Assembly (NCBI GenBank): GCA_004555725.1
Contig: SFHC01000013.1
Location: 1-58,470, forward strand
Length of the DNA: 58,470 nucleotides
From: [Eubacterium] saphenum
Lineage (GTDB): Bacteria; Bacillota; Clostridia; Peptostreptococcales; Anaerovoracaceae
Direction: 5' to 3'
The notes beneath the pieces were generated by a model, which was not told the DNA's origin, ran no database searches, and worked only from the letters and a program-made list of their open reading frames with translations. Positions 15,319-23,106 of this stretch are shown here, piece after piece (positions within the stretch are counted from its first letter, which is position 1; every line of letters begins with the position of its first letter). The position numbers and the translations under genes are program-made.

Positions 15319-16707
15319 ATGTTGAAACAAGAATTATCGAACAAAGCGAATATCGCAAGAGAAAACATATTGATTGTAGGCCTGGGAAAATCCGGAATTG
15401 CTGCGGCACAGGCGATGCTGCACCTGAACGCAAAGGTCAGCATTCAGGATTCCAAGTCGAGAGAGGAAATTGATGCCGGGCTGCTCAGCCTGTTTGAGGA
15501 GCAGGGTGTCGAGTTTTACCTGGGCAGGGCGCCGGAAGATATGACGCAGTTCGATATGCTTATTCTCAGTCCGGGAGTCAGTCCGGAACTTCCGTTTATC
15601 CAGCAGGCAAAGGATGCCGGCGTGGAAATAACCGGAGAGCTGGAAATTGCATACCGCGTCGGAAAAGGAAGTTATGTCGCCATTACCGGAACGAATGGAA
15701 AGACGACGACAACAACGCTGGTCGGAGAAATTTTCAAGCGTGCGGGACGCGGGACGTATGTTGTAGGAAACATCGGGAACGCAGTTATCGCCGCATCGGA
15801 AAAAGCGACAGAATCGGACTGGCTCGTCACGGAAGCAAGCAGCTTCCAGCTTGAAACCACACGTTACTTTAAGCCTGTTGTTTCTGCGATCCTGAATATC
15901 ACGCCGGATCATATGAATCGCCATCATACGATGGGCGCCTACATTGCGGCAAAATCAAAAATCTTTGCTAACCAGACAGAGAATGACTGGTTTGTCACCA
16001 ACATGGATGATCCGATCTGCAGAAAACTCATGGAACAGAGCCGCGCAAAGGTTGTTCCGTTCAGTTCTTCACAGCAGCTGGAATACGGAGCTTTTGTCAA
16101 AGACGGCAGACTGGTTCTGAAGAAAGAAGACGGAACGCTTGTTGACTTTGTCGGCGCGGATGAGATGAAGATTATCGGTGAGCATAACATTCAGAACGCG
16201 CTTGCGGCTGCAGCGGTCTCTTACTGTGCCGGAATCGACGCAGAGACCATCGGAGACGCGATCCGCGCGTTCGGAGGCGTGGAGCATCGTCTGGAATACT
16301 GCGGCAAGATCCATGGCGTGGACTATTATAATGATTCCAAGGGAACCAATACGGACGCATCAGAAATTGCGATCAAAGCAGTCGGAAAGGATATTATCCT
16401 GATTGCCGGAGGAGACGCGAAAGGACAGAATTTTGACGAGTTTGTCCTGCACTTCAAGGGAAGAGTCAAGCATGTCCTTCTGCTTGGAAGAGACGCGCAC
16501 TTTATTCAGGAGGCTGCGGAGAAGACAGGCTTCCATTCCTTTACAAAATGCAAGGACATGGATGAGTGTGTACAGACCGCGTTTAAGATGGCGGAGCCTG
16601 GCGACACTGTACTTCTGTCGCCGGCATGCGCAAGCTGGGATATGTATGATAACTATGAGCAGAGAGGCGATCACTTTAAGGATTGCGTAAGGAGACTGGA
16701 AAGTTAA
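15319..16707 (+). CDS. murD: UDP-N-acetylmuramoylalanine--D-glutamate ligase MurD
   Basis: A 462-residue Mur ligase adding D-glutamate to UDP-MurNAc-L-Ala. It has the N-terminal Rossmann-like VGLGKSGIAAA, the central P-loop ITGTNGKTTTTTLV near residue 120, and the C-terminal domain with YNDSKGTNTDA and LLSPACASWDMYDNYEQRG, all typical of MurD. Its stop codon overlaps the next start codon (TAATG at 16705-16709), implying translational coupling with ftsW. Confidence 0.96.
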   Translation: MLKQELSNKANIARENILIVGLGKSGIAAAQAMLHLNAKVSIQDSKSREEIDAGLLSLFEEQGVEFYLGRAPEDMTQFDMLILSPGVSPELPFIQQAKDAGVEITGELEIAYRVGKGSYVAITGTNGKTTTTTLVGEIFKRAGRGTYVVGNIGNAVIAASEKATESDWLVTEASSFQLETTRYFKPVVSAILNITPDHMNRHHTMGAYIAAKSKIFANQTENDWFVTNMDDPICRKLMEQSRAKVVPFSSSQQLEYGAFVKDGRLVLKKEDGTLVDFVGADEMKIIGEHNIQNALAAAAVSYCAGIDAETIGDAIRAFGGVEHRLEYCGKIHGVDYYNDSKGTNTDASEIAIKAVGKDIILIAGGDAKGQNFDEFVLHFKGRVKHVLLLGRDAHFIQEAAEKTGFHSFTKCKDMDECVQTAFKMAEPGDTVLLSPACASWDMYDNYEQRGDHFKDCVRRLES

Positions 16708-17972
16708 TGGTGAACAAACTGCTGAAAAAGTGGAGAAGAAGACCATTGCTTACCCGCAGAGCCGGATCGTGCGATTTTGCGATTGTCGCGATGACAACAG
16801 GACTGGTGATTTTTGGCATCGTCATGGTATTCAGCGCAAGTTACTATTTTTCGCTGAATAACACGGGGTCTCCGTACGGATATCTGAGGAAGCAGACGCT
16901 CTGGGCAGTCATTGGGTTTGCCATCATGTACGGATGTTCCAAAATTGACTATCATGCCTGGAGGAGAGGCGCAATCCATATCGTCCTGATCAGTATAGTT
17001 CTTCTGGTTCTGGTGCTGACGCCGCTCGGCACCAATGTCAACGGCGCGACCAGGTGGCTGTATATCGGGCCGTTGAGCATCATGCCGGGAGAAATTGCCA
17101 AATGGGCAGTCATTATCTTTGTTGCCGCGTATTTCTCCGCTGATTCGCGGAGAATCAAGAGCGTTAAGGACGGGATCATTCCAATGTTCATACTCTGTCT
17201 GATTTTCGGCGGACTGATCGCGAAACAGCCGAATTTATCCACGGCAGGCACGCTCGTGTTTATCGTGTTTTTCATGATGGTGATCGCGGGATTGAAAAAA
17301 ATCTGGATCACTGTGGCCGGGGCATTCGCGGCAGGCGGCGTCGTGTTTGTAGTTTCCGCGCATGAACTGCTGAAAGGGAGCAATGCGTACTGGGCAAAAA
17401 GAATGACGAGTTTTATGAACCCGTTTGCAGACGCCAAAGGGGACGGCTATCAGGTCGTCCAGTCTCTTCTGGCGCTTGGCACAGGCGGGCTGAAGGGCCT
17501 GGGGCTCGGACACAGTATCCAGAAAAACCTGTACCTTCCGGAGCCGCAGAACGACTTCATCTTGTCTATTATCGGCGAGGAGCTCGGATTTATCGGCATC
17601 TGTTTTCTCCTTTGCGTGTTCCTGATTCTGCTCTGGCGCTGTCTGGTCGTTTCCATGAATGCCCCGGATAAAATGGGCATGCTACTGGCGGGAGGATACG
17701 GCGTTATGATCGGCATTCAGGTCATCCTGAATGTCGCGATCGTTACCTCGACGATGCCGCCGACCGGAGTCGCGCTGCCGTTCATCAGTTACGGCGGAAA
17801 TACCCTCTGGGTCTGCATGGCCGGAATGGGCATCACTCTGAATGTGTCCAGACAAATATCAAACGGAACGCCGGAACCCGCGGACAGAGAATCCCGCAGG
17901 GAAAAAACGGCGAGAAAGAATACAAGAAAAAGGCGTCCGTCTCTGCGGCGCCGCAGAGTAGCGAAAGTGTAG
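16707..17972 (+). CDS. ftsW: SEDS-family peptidoglycan polymerase FtsW/SpoVE
   Basis: A 421-residue membrane glycosyltransferase of the SEDS family, partner of the class B PBP encoded upstream. About ten membrane segments are visible, with the family motifs NGATRWLYIGP, GEIAKWA and GLGLGHSIQK followed by LPEPQNDFI, and the end motif PFISYGG. The basic C-terminal tail (RKNTRKRRPSLRRRR) is cytoplasmic. The ATG at 16707 overlaps the murD stop; an ATG at 16683 lies deeper inside murD and is less likely. SpoVE is the alternative name if this pair serves sporulation. Confidence 0.93.
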   Translation: MVNKLLKKWRRRPLLTRRAGSCDFAIVAMTTGLVIFGIVMVFSASYYFSLNNTGSPYGYLRKQTLWAVIGFAIMYGCSKIDYHAWRRGAIHIVLISIVLLVLVLTPLGTNVNGATRWLYIGPLSIMPGEIAKWAVIIFVAAYFSADSRRIKSVKDGIIPMFILCLIFGGLIAKQPNLSTAGTLVFIVFFMMVIAGLKKIWITVAGAFAAGGVVFVVSAHELLKGSNAYWAKRMTSFMNPFADAKGDGYQVVQSLLALGTGGLKGLGLGHSIQKNLYLPEPQNDFILSIIGEELGFIGICFLLCVFLILLWRCLVVSMNAPDKMGMLLAGGYGVMIGIQVILNVAIVTSTMPPTGVALPFISYGGNTLWVCMAGMGITLNVSRQISNGTPEPADRESRREKTARKNTRKRRPSLRRRRVAKV

Positions 17973-17997
17973 TGTTGTTGAAGGAGAAAAGACGTAA

Positions 17998-19104
17998 ATG
18001 AGATTGATCATCACCGGAGGAGGCAGCGGAGGGCACATTTATCCGGCCCTTGCGATTGCGGATGAAATCTGTAAACAGGAACCGGGATCAGAGGTTCTGT
18101 ATATTGGAAATCACGTCGGACTGGAAACGGAAATTGTTCCGAAGAGCGGATACGAGATGAAACTGGTTGCGGCAAGATGGTTTGAAAAGACGCCGCTTGG
18201 CGTCATCAAGACATCGGCGGTCACCCTTCATGGTTCTAACCAGTCCCTGCGCATCATGAAGAAATTTAAACCTGACGCGGTGGTCGGGACAGGCGGATTT
18301 GTCTGTGTGCCGGTTATTCACGCGGCGCACCGCTACGGATGCAAAGTCTATATTCACGAGCAGAACGCATTTCCGGGAGTCGCGAACCGATTCCTGGAAA
18401 GGTATGTGGACCGTGTATTCCTGGGATTTGGAGATGCGTCTCAGTACTTTAAGCAGAAGGAAAAGCATACCGTGGTTGGAAATCCAGTCCGGGACCGTTT
18501 CTTCAATGTAGACCGCGACGTGTGCCGAGAGAAACTCGGACTGTCAAAGGATGATTTTGTCATTTTCTCTTTTGCCGGCAGTCAGGGTGCGAACCAGATG
18601 ACACGTGTCATCTATGAGGTCATGAAACAGCTGAACGGTAAAAAGAACGTCGTTCTGCTGTTTGGAACAGGAACTCTGCATTACGGATGGGTGCAGGACC
18701 ATATCAAAGAGGACGGAATTGACGTCAAAGACAATATCCGGATCATGGATTATATCAATGACATGGAGAATTATCTCGGCGCGAGCGACCTGGTGATTAG
18801 CCGCGCGGGCGCGCTTTCTGTAGCGGAAACGTGTGTCACCGGACGGGCGTCCATTCTGGTCCCGTCACCGAACGTTCCGGGCAATCATCAGTATTTCAAC
18901 GCCAGGTCTGTTTCCGATCACGGCGGTGCGATACTAATAGAAGAGAAAGATTTCACATTAAATAAAGTGATGCAGGAAATTTACCATCTGCAGGAGCATC
19001 CGGAAGAACTGAGAGCAATGGAGCAGGCAGCCGTGAAATGCGCACCGACCAATGCAACAGAACGGATTTATCGGTTTATCCGCTCAGATCTGGATAACCG
19101 CTAA
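17998..19104 (+). CDS. murG: UDP-N-acetylglucosamine transferase MurG
   Basis: A 368-residue peripheral membrane GT28 glycosyltransferase converting lipid I to lipid II. The N-terminal GGGSGGHIYPALAIADE motif binds the substrate phosphate region, HEQNAFPGVANR is the second signature, and the C-terminal domain carries SRAGALSVAET and PSPNVPGNHQYFNA for UDP-GlcNAc. It begins 25 nt after ftsW. Confidence 0.97.
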   Translation: MRLIITGGGSGGHIYPALAIADEICKQEPGSEVLYIGNHVGLETEIVPKSGYEMKLVAARWFEKTPLGVIKTSAVTLHGSNQSLRIMKKFKPDAVVGTGGFVCVPVIHAAHRYGCKVYIHEQNAFPGVANRFLERYVDRVFLGFGDASQYFKQKEKHTVVGNPVRDRFFNVDRDVCREKLGLSKDDFVIFSFAGSQGANQMTRVIYEVMKQLNGKKNVVLLFGTGTLHYGWVQDHIKEDGIDVKDNIRIMDYINDMENYLGASDLVISRAGALSVAETCVTGRASILVPSPNVPGNHQYFNARSVSDHGGAILIEEKDFTLNKVMQEIYHLQEHPEELRAMEQAAVKCAPTNATERIYRFIRSDLDNR

Positions 19105-19213
19105 ACACGAGGCCCTCTGCTGCCGTCTGCGGATGCAGATATAGAAATAAAGCGGCTGATCGCAGAGTGAAAGCCGGAAGATCTGCAGAAGCATGGCCAG
19201 AAGGAGGAAAAAC

Positions 19214-20254
19214 ATGGAGCAGCATGATCAGGACAAGATGACGGATACCAAGACCCAGCGCGTCACATCCGGTCGGAATTCTGTTCATGTAGACTGGGAC
19301 TGGGAGACGGGAAGAGAAAGCAATTCCGTTTCTCCGGATGAGGCGGCAAAGTTTTTTCAGAACCGCAGAACGGCCTGTGAGGATCCGCCGGATGAAGAAG
19401 GAGTCCCCGGAGCTGCCAAAGGGGAAAGCGCATTTGCTGAACCAGAGAATGCGGAAAGAGGATACGCGGCAAAACCGGAAGATGCGGATCTTCCCGAAAT
19501 GGATTTCCATGATGTCCCGCGCAAAAAGAAAAAGCACAGGAAACACCATTATCTTCTGGATATTCTGGTCGGTGCCGCCTTGGTGCTTGGCGTCGCACTT
19601 TTCCTTTTGTCCCCTGTATTCAATATCGAAAAAATTGAAGTGCAGGGAAATCACTATTACTCTGACAGCGAAGTCATAAACATTGCGACGGCGCAGAAAG
19701 GTGTAAGTCTGTTCTGGATGAAAGGACGCAGCCAGATGAAGGAAAAACTGCTCCAGAACCCGTACTTTACGGATGTCAAGTTCCGCTGCAGACTTCCGTC
19801 TACGCTGATTATCCGCGTAAAGGAACGGAAGCAGGTGGCGGCGATCAAATACGGCGATCAGTATATTGTCATCGACGGAACGGGAAGAGTTCTGCGAAAA
19901 ACAGATGTCAACCCGGACATTACGATCCTGAAGGGATTGACTCTGAGCAGGATTACAGTCGGTGAGAGGGTCAGGGCAGAAGAAAGCGGAACGCTTCAGT
20001 ATATGCTGGATATGATAAAAGAAACGCAGAAAGGGGATTTCTATTTCCGGGAAATCGACATGTCCGGGGTCATTGTAAAAGCATACATCACCAAGACGCT
20101 TCTGGTGAAATGCAGCGCATCGCAGCTGAGAAAAGCTGTGGCGGACGGAAATCTGCAGAAGGTCGTGAATAAGCTGTTTAAGAGTAAAATCTACAGAGGC
20201 ACGATCAGTATTGGAAAAGAGAATTACATGTATTTCTCACCTTCGGTGTCATAA
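19214..20254 (+). CDS. ftsQ: FtsQ/DivIB-type cell division protein
   Basis: A 346-residue bitopic division protein. It has an unusually long, charged, disordered cytoplasmic region of about 105 residues, one membrane helix (about 113-135), a POTRA domain (starts FNIEKIEVQGNHYYSD) and the FtsQ beta domain. An ATG at 19193 is in frame, but 19214 has the near-perfect ribosome-binding site AGAAGGAGG at the right distance. It sits between murG and ftsZ; ftsA is absent, as in many Firmicutes arrangements where it lies elsewhere or is missing. Confidence 0.88.
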   Translation: MEQHDQDKMTDTKTQRVTSGRNSVHVDWDWETGRESNSVSPDEAAKFFQNRRTACEDPPDEEGVPGAAKGESAFAEPENAERGYAAKPEDADLPEMDFHDVPRKKKKHRKHHYLLDILVGAALVLGVALFLLSPVFNIEKIEVQGNHYYSDSEVINIATAQKGVSLFWMKGRSQMKEKLLQNPYFTDVKFRCRLPSTLIIRVKERKQVAAIKYGDQYIVIDGTGRVLRKTDVNPDITILKGLTLSRITVGERVRAEESGTLQYMLDMIKETQKGDFYFREIDMSGVIVKAYITKTLLVKCSASQLRKAVADGNLQKVVNKLFKSKIYRGTISIGKENYMYFSPSVS

Positions 20255-20312
20255 CCGCTGAGAATGAACATGTATTCAATAGATAACAATAATGCAAAAG
20301 ACGAAATTATAT

Positions 20313-20320
20313 GGTAGAAT
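20313..20320 (+). promoter_or_regulatory. Extended -10 element before ftsZ
   Basis: GGTAGAAT, preceded by T (TGGTAGAAT), resembles an extended -10 about 36 nt before the ftsZ start. No clear -35 is seen. It would give ftsZ a private promoter in addition to read-through from the cluster. Confidence 0.4.
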
Positions 20321-20355
20321 AAAACATACTATGTGTATCCAAGGAGGCAGTGGGG

Positions 20356-21492
20356 ATGTTGCAATTTGAAAATGAACAGGATACGTCAGCTGTTCTGAAA
20401 GTAATCGGAGTCGGCGGCGGCGGATGCAATGCGGTGAACCGCATGATTGAAACCGGGCTCGGCGGCGTAGACTATATTGCCGTTAATACAGACCAGCAGG
20501 CTCTGAAGAAGAGCAATGCAGAGACTAAAGTCCAGATCGGAGAGAAACTCACGAAGGGACTCGGAGCGGGAGGAAATCCGGAAATCGGACAGCATTCCGC
20601 TGAGGAGACGCTGGATGACATCGTTCAGCTGATTAAAGGAAGCGACATGGTGTTTATCACCGCAGGAATGGGAGGCGGAACCGGAACCGGAGCTGCGCCG
20701 ATCATTGCCAAGGCGGCAAAGGACATGGGAATCCTGACCGTCGGCGTTGTAACCAAGCCGTTTACGTTTGAGGGCCGCAAGAGAATGCAGCAGGCGGAAA
20801 AGGGACTGCAGTTCCTGAAGAAGTATGTAGATTCTCTGGTTATTGTTCCGAATGACAAGCTGATTGAGAACAGTGAGAAAGACACTTCTCTGCTGCAGGC
20901 GTTCGCGATGGCGGATGATGTCCTGCGCCAGGGTGTTCAGGGTATTTCCGACCTGATTTCACAGGATGCGCTGATCAACGTGGACTTTGCGGATGTAAGA
21001 TCGGTCATGACCGACCGCGGCATCGCTCACATGGGAATCGGAAAAGGCAAGGGCGAAAACAGAGCCAAAGAGGCGGTTCAGGCAGCAATCGAAAGTCCGC
21101 TCCTGGAGACGAGAATCGACGGCGCAAAGGCGATTCTGCTGTATGTTGCCGGCGGTTACGATCTGGGCATGATGGAAGTCAACGAGATTGCGACACAGGT
21201 CGAGGAGCAGGCGGCAGACGATGCGATCCTGATCTTCGGCGCATCCGTCACCGAGGAAATGAAGGACGAGGTATCCATCACGGTTATCGCGACAGGTTTT
21301 GGAAGTTCCGGACTCGAGGACGGACCGGACAGCTTCACTGCGCCTAAGGGCATGAACAGCCGCCGCACCGTGATGACGGATAACGGACTTCGCGGAAAGG
21401 AAGTGACTCTGGACGATATCTTCCAGAGCACGCGCAGCGAGGATCCGGCGGATTCCAAGTTCGACATCCCGACATTCCTGAATAATAAATAA
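20356..21492 (+). CDS. ftsZ: Cell division GTPase FtsZ
   Basis: A 378-residue tubulin homologue that assembles the cytokinetic ring. The tubulin signature GGGTGTGAAP is near residue 104, the N-terminal GVGGGGCNAVNRM binds nucleotide, and NVDFADVRSVM contains the catalytic T7-loop Asp. The C-terminal end (SKFDIPTFLNNK) is the conserved tail peptide that binds partners such as ZapA, SepF or EzrA. The ATG at 20356 is 8 nt after AAGGAGG; a GTG at 20350 is in frame but too close. Confidence 0.98.
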   Translation: MLQFENEQDTSAVLKVIGVGGGGCNAVNRMIETGLGGVDYIAVNTDQQALKKSNAETKVQIGEKLTKGLGAGGNPEIGQHSAEETLDDIVQLIKGSDMVFITAGMGGGTGTGAAPIIAKAAKDMGILTVGVVTKPFTFEGRKRMQQAEKGLQFLKKYVDSLVIVPNDKLIENSEKDTSLLQAFAMADDVLRQGVQGISDLISQDALINVDFADVRSVMTDRGIAHMGIGKGKGENRAKEAVQAAIESPLLETRIDGAKAILLYVAGGYDLGMMEVNEIATQVEEQAADDAILIFGASVTEEMKDEVSITVIATGFGSSGLEDGPDSFTAPKGMNSRRTVMTDNGLRGKEVTLDDIFQSTRSEDPADSKFDIPTFLNNK

Positions 21493-21646
21493 GGGGCCTG
21501 CCCGCGTCGTCCCTGCCGGACTGGCGTAGCAAGTCATGAATTCAGCCGTAAGGTCTTCCGGAGGTCGCCTGCATAGTTCAGGAACCTGCAGAGGATCTGG
21601 AGGAGCTGCTGTTCCGGCGGCATCTCTCCAGCCAGAATCGAATGTG
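21493..21646 (+). other. Structured intergenic segment between ftsZ and the methyltransferase
   Basis: This GC-rich stretch holds no convincing gene. It can fold into hairpins; the best has outer arms CTGGAG and CTCCAG around inner arms TGCTG and CGGCA, at about 21590-21636, followed by the terminator. It could be the structured 3' end of the ftsZ transcript or a small RNA processed from it. I do not recognise an RNA family. Confidence 0.35.
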
Positions 21647-21678
21647 AATAAAGCCGGTGTGCAGCCGGCTTTATTTTT
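21647..21678 (+). terminator. Terminator of the dcw cluster
   Basis: An 11-bp perfect stem (21647-21657 with 21665-21675) with a 7-nt loop is followed by TTTT. It ends transcription from the division cluster after ftsZ. Confidence 0.9.
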
Positions 21679-21700
21679 CACCATGCAACGGGAGCGCGTA

Positions 21701-22480
21701 ATGGTAACGTATGTGACATCAAAAGAGAATCCGGTCTTCAGGGACTGCAGAAAACTCCTGCATAAGAAGCACCGTCAGAAAGAACACCGTTTCCTGGCAG
21801 AAGGAGACAATCTCTGTGCGGAGGCAGTCCGCTCCGGAATGGCTGTCGACCTGATTTTCTGTGAGGGTACGCGTTTCGGCGATCATGCAGAGGAATGGAA
21901 TTTCTCTGCGACTTACATCTTCAGCCGTGAGCTGTTTCAGCAGCTGACAGAGACGGAGACCAGCATGGGCGTGCTTGCCGTAGTCAGACAAAAGGAATAC
22001 GGGGACAAGGAGCTGGACCGGATTGCCGGTTCAGACGGAAATGTGGTTATCCTGGACCGCCTCCAGGATCCGGGCAATATCGGGACGATTATCCGCACTG
22101 CGGAAGGTGCGGGGTACCAGGCGGTATTCTGTGTCAAGGGCACAGCAGATGTGTACGCGCCAAAGACCGTACGCGCCGCTGCCGGTTCCCTCTTGCGCAT
22201 GCCGATTTTGTCTGTGGAAAATGCGGAAGAAGCTGTTCAGACCGCGCACCGCATGGGAAAGAGAATTGCAGTTACGGATGTTCACGGGGAATTCCCTTAT
22301 TATGAGGCCGGACTGTCAAAAAAAACGGCACTGATAATCGGAAATGAAGGGAACGGAGTGAGCGAAACGTTTCTGGATTCCGCTGATGTGCGCGTGACCA
22401 TTCCGATGAACGGCGCGCTGGAATCTCTGAATGCCAGTGTGGCGGCGGGGATTCTCATGTATGAGGCTGTGCGCGGATAA
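21701..22480 (+). CDS. TrmH/SpoU-family RNA 2'-O-methyltransferase
   Basis: A 259-residue SPOUT methyltransferase. The N-terminal substrate-binding domain has KLLHKKHRQKEHRFLAEG, the RlmB/TsnR-type opening. The SAM-binding trefoil knot is marked by LDRLQDPGNIGTIIRTAEG, IIGNEGNGVS and IPMNGALESLNASVAAGI. It would methylate a ribose in 23S rRNA or tRNA; the exact nucleotide is unknown. The open frame extends upstream to 21536 through the terminator, so the ATG at 21701, behind GGGAG, is the sensible start. Confidence 0.9.
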   Translation: MVTYVTSKENPVFRDCRKLLHKKHRQKEHRFLAEGDNLCAEAVRSGMAVDLIFCEGTRFGDHAEEWNFSATYIFSRELFQQLTETETSMGVLAVVRQKEYGDKELDRIAGSDGNVVILDRLQDPGNIGTIIRTAEGAGYQAVFCVKGTADVYAPKTVRAAAGSLLRMPILSVENAEEAVQTAHRMGKRIAVTDVHGEFPYYEAGLSKKTALIIGNEGNGVSETFLDSADVRVTIPMNGALESLNASVAAGILMYEAVRG

Positions 22481-22572
22481 AAAAATGGAAGGAATACGGA
22501 AATACGATAAAGTCAGTAGATCCGCGGAGAAGGTCAGCATCCCGCGGAGATGTTTATGAAGGTGAATGCAGT

Positions 22573-23079
22573 ATGGCAGACAGTGTAAAAGTGAGGATCT
22601 TCGGACAGGAGTACAGCATTACCGGGGATAAGACGCCGGAGGAGATCGAGAAGATCGCGTCCTATGTGGATGAAAAAATGAAATTGATTTCCAAGGTCAC
22701 CGGCGGCGGATCCGTCAGCGGTGTTCCTGCGCTTACCTGTCTGAATATTGCAGAAGAATATTTTGACGCGCTTTCGCGGATGGACCGTCTGCGTACGGAA
22801 AAAGAAAAGGCGGTCAATGACAGCAAGCAGTATCTGCGTGCGATGGACGAGGCCAAGGATTCCTATGTCAAAGCCAGAGATCAGATGGAAAAAATGAAAT
22901 CCGAGCGCCAGAATGAACAGACGGTTCGCCGGGATCTGGAAAAGAAATGCGCGGAATATGAGAATTCCATTTTCGACCTTCAGATGGAGAATATTCAGCT
23001 TAAGAGCGAACTGGAAAAGATGAACCAGGGCGGACTTGCCGCGGCATCTTCAGGTTCTGATCATGAGGATAAGAAATAA
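22573..23079 (+). CDS. zapA: Cell division protein ZapA
   Basis: A 168-residue FtsZ-ring-stabilising protein. The N-terminal ZapA domain starts VKVRIFGQEYSITGDKTPEE and contains IASYVDEKM and ALTCLNIAEEYFDA; a long charged coiled coil fills the C-terminal half. It promotes bundling of FtsZ filaments. Its place just before mutS2 is the usual Firmicutes arrangement. Confidence 0.93.
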   Translation: MADSVKVRIFGQEYSITGDKTPEEIEKIASYVDEKMKLISKVTGGGSVSGVPALTCLNIAEEYFDALSRMDRLRTEKEKAVNDSKQYLRAMDEAKDSYVKARDQMEKMKSERQNEQTVRRDLEKKCAEYENSIFDLQMENIQLKSELEKMNQGGLAAASSGSDHEDKK

Positions 23080-23106
23080 CAGAGGATACGGAGAAATACA
23101 CTGCCT

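Noticed and set aside
14355..15443. A 362-codon open frame opposite mraY
   Set aside because: It is antisense to a clear MraY and has no start signals or family features.
21536..21700. N-terminal extension of the methyltransferase gene
   Set aside because: The frame is open upstream but crosses the dcw terminator; the family N-terminus begins just after the ATG at 21701.
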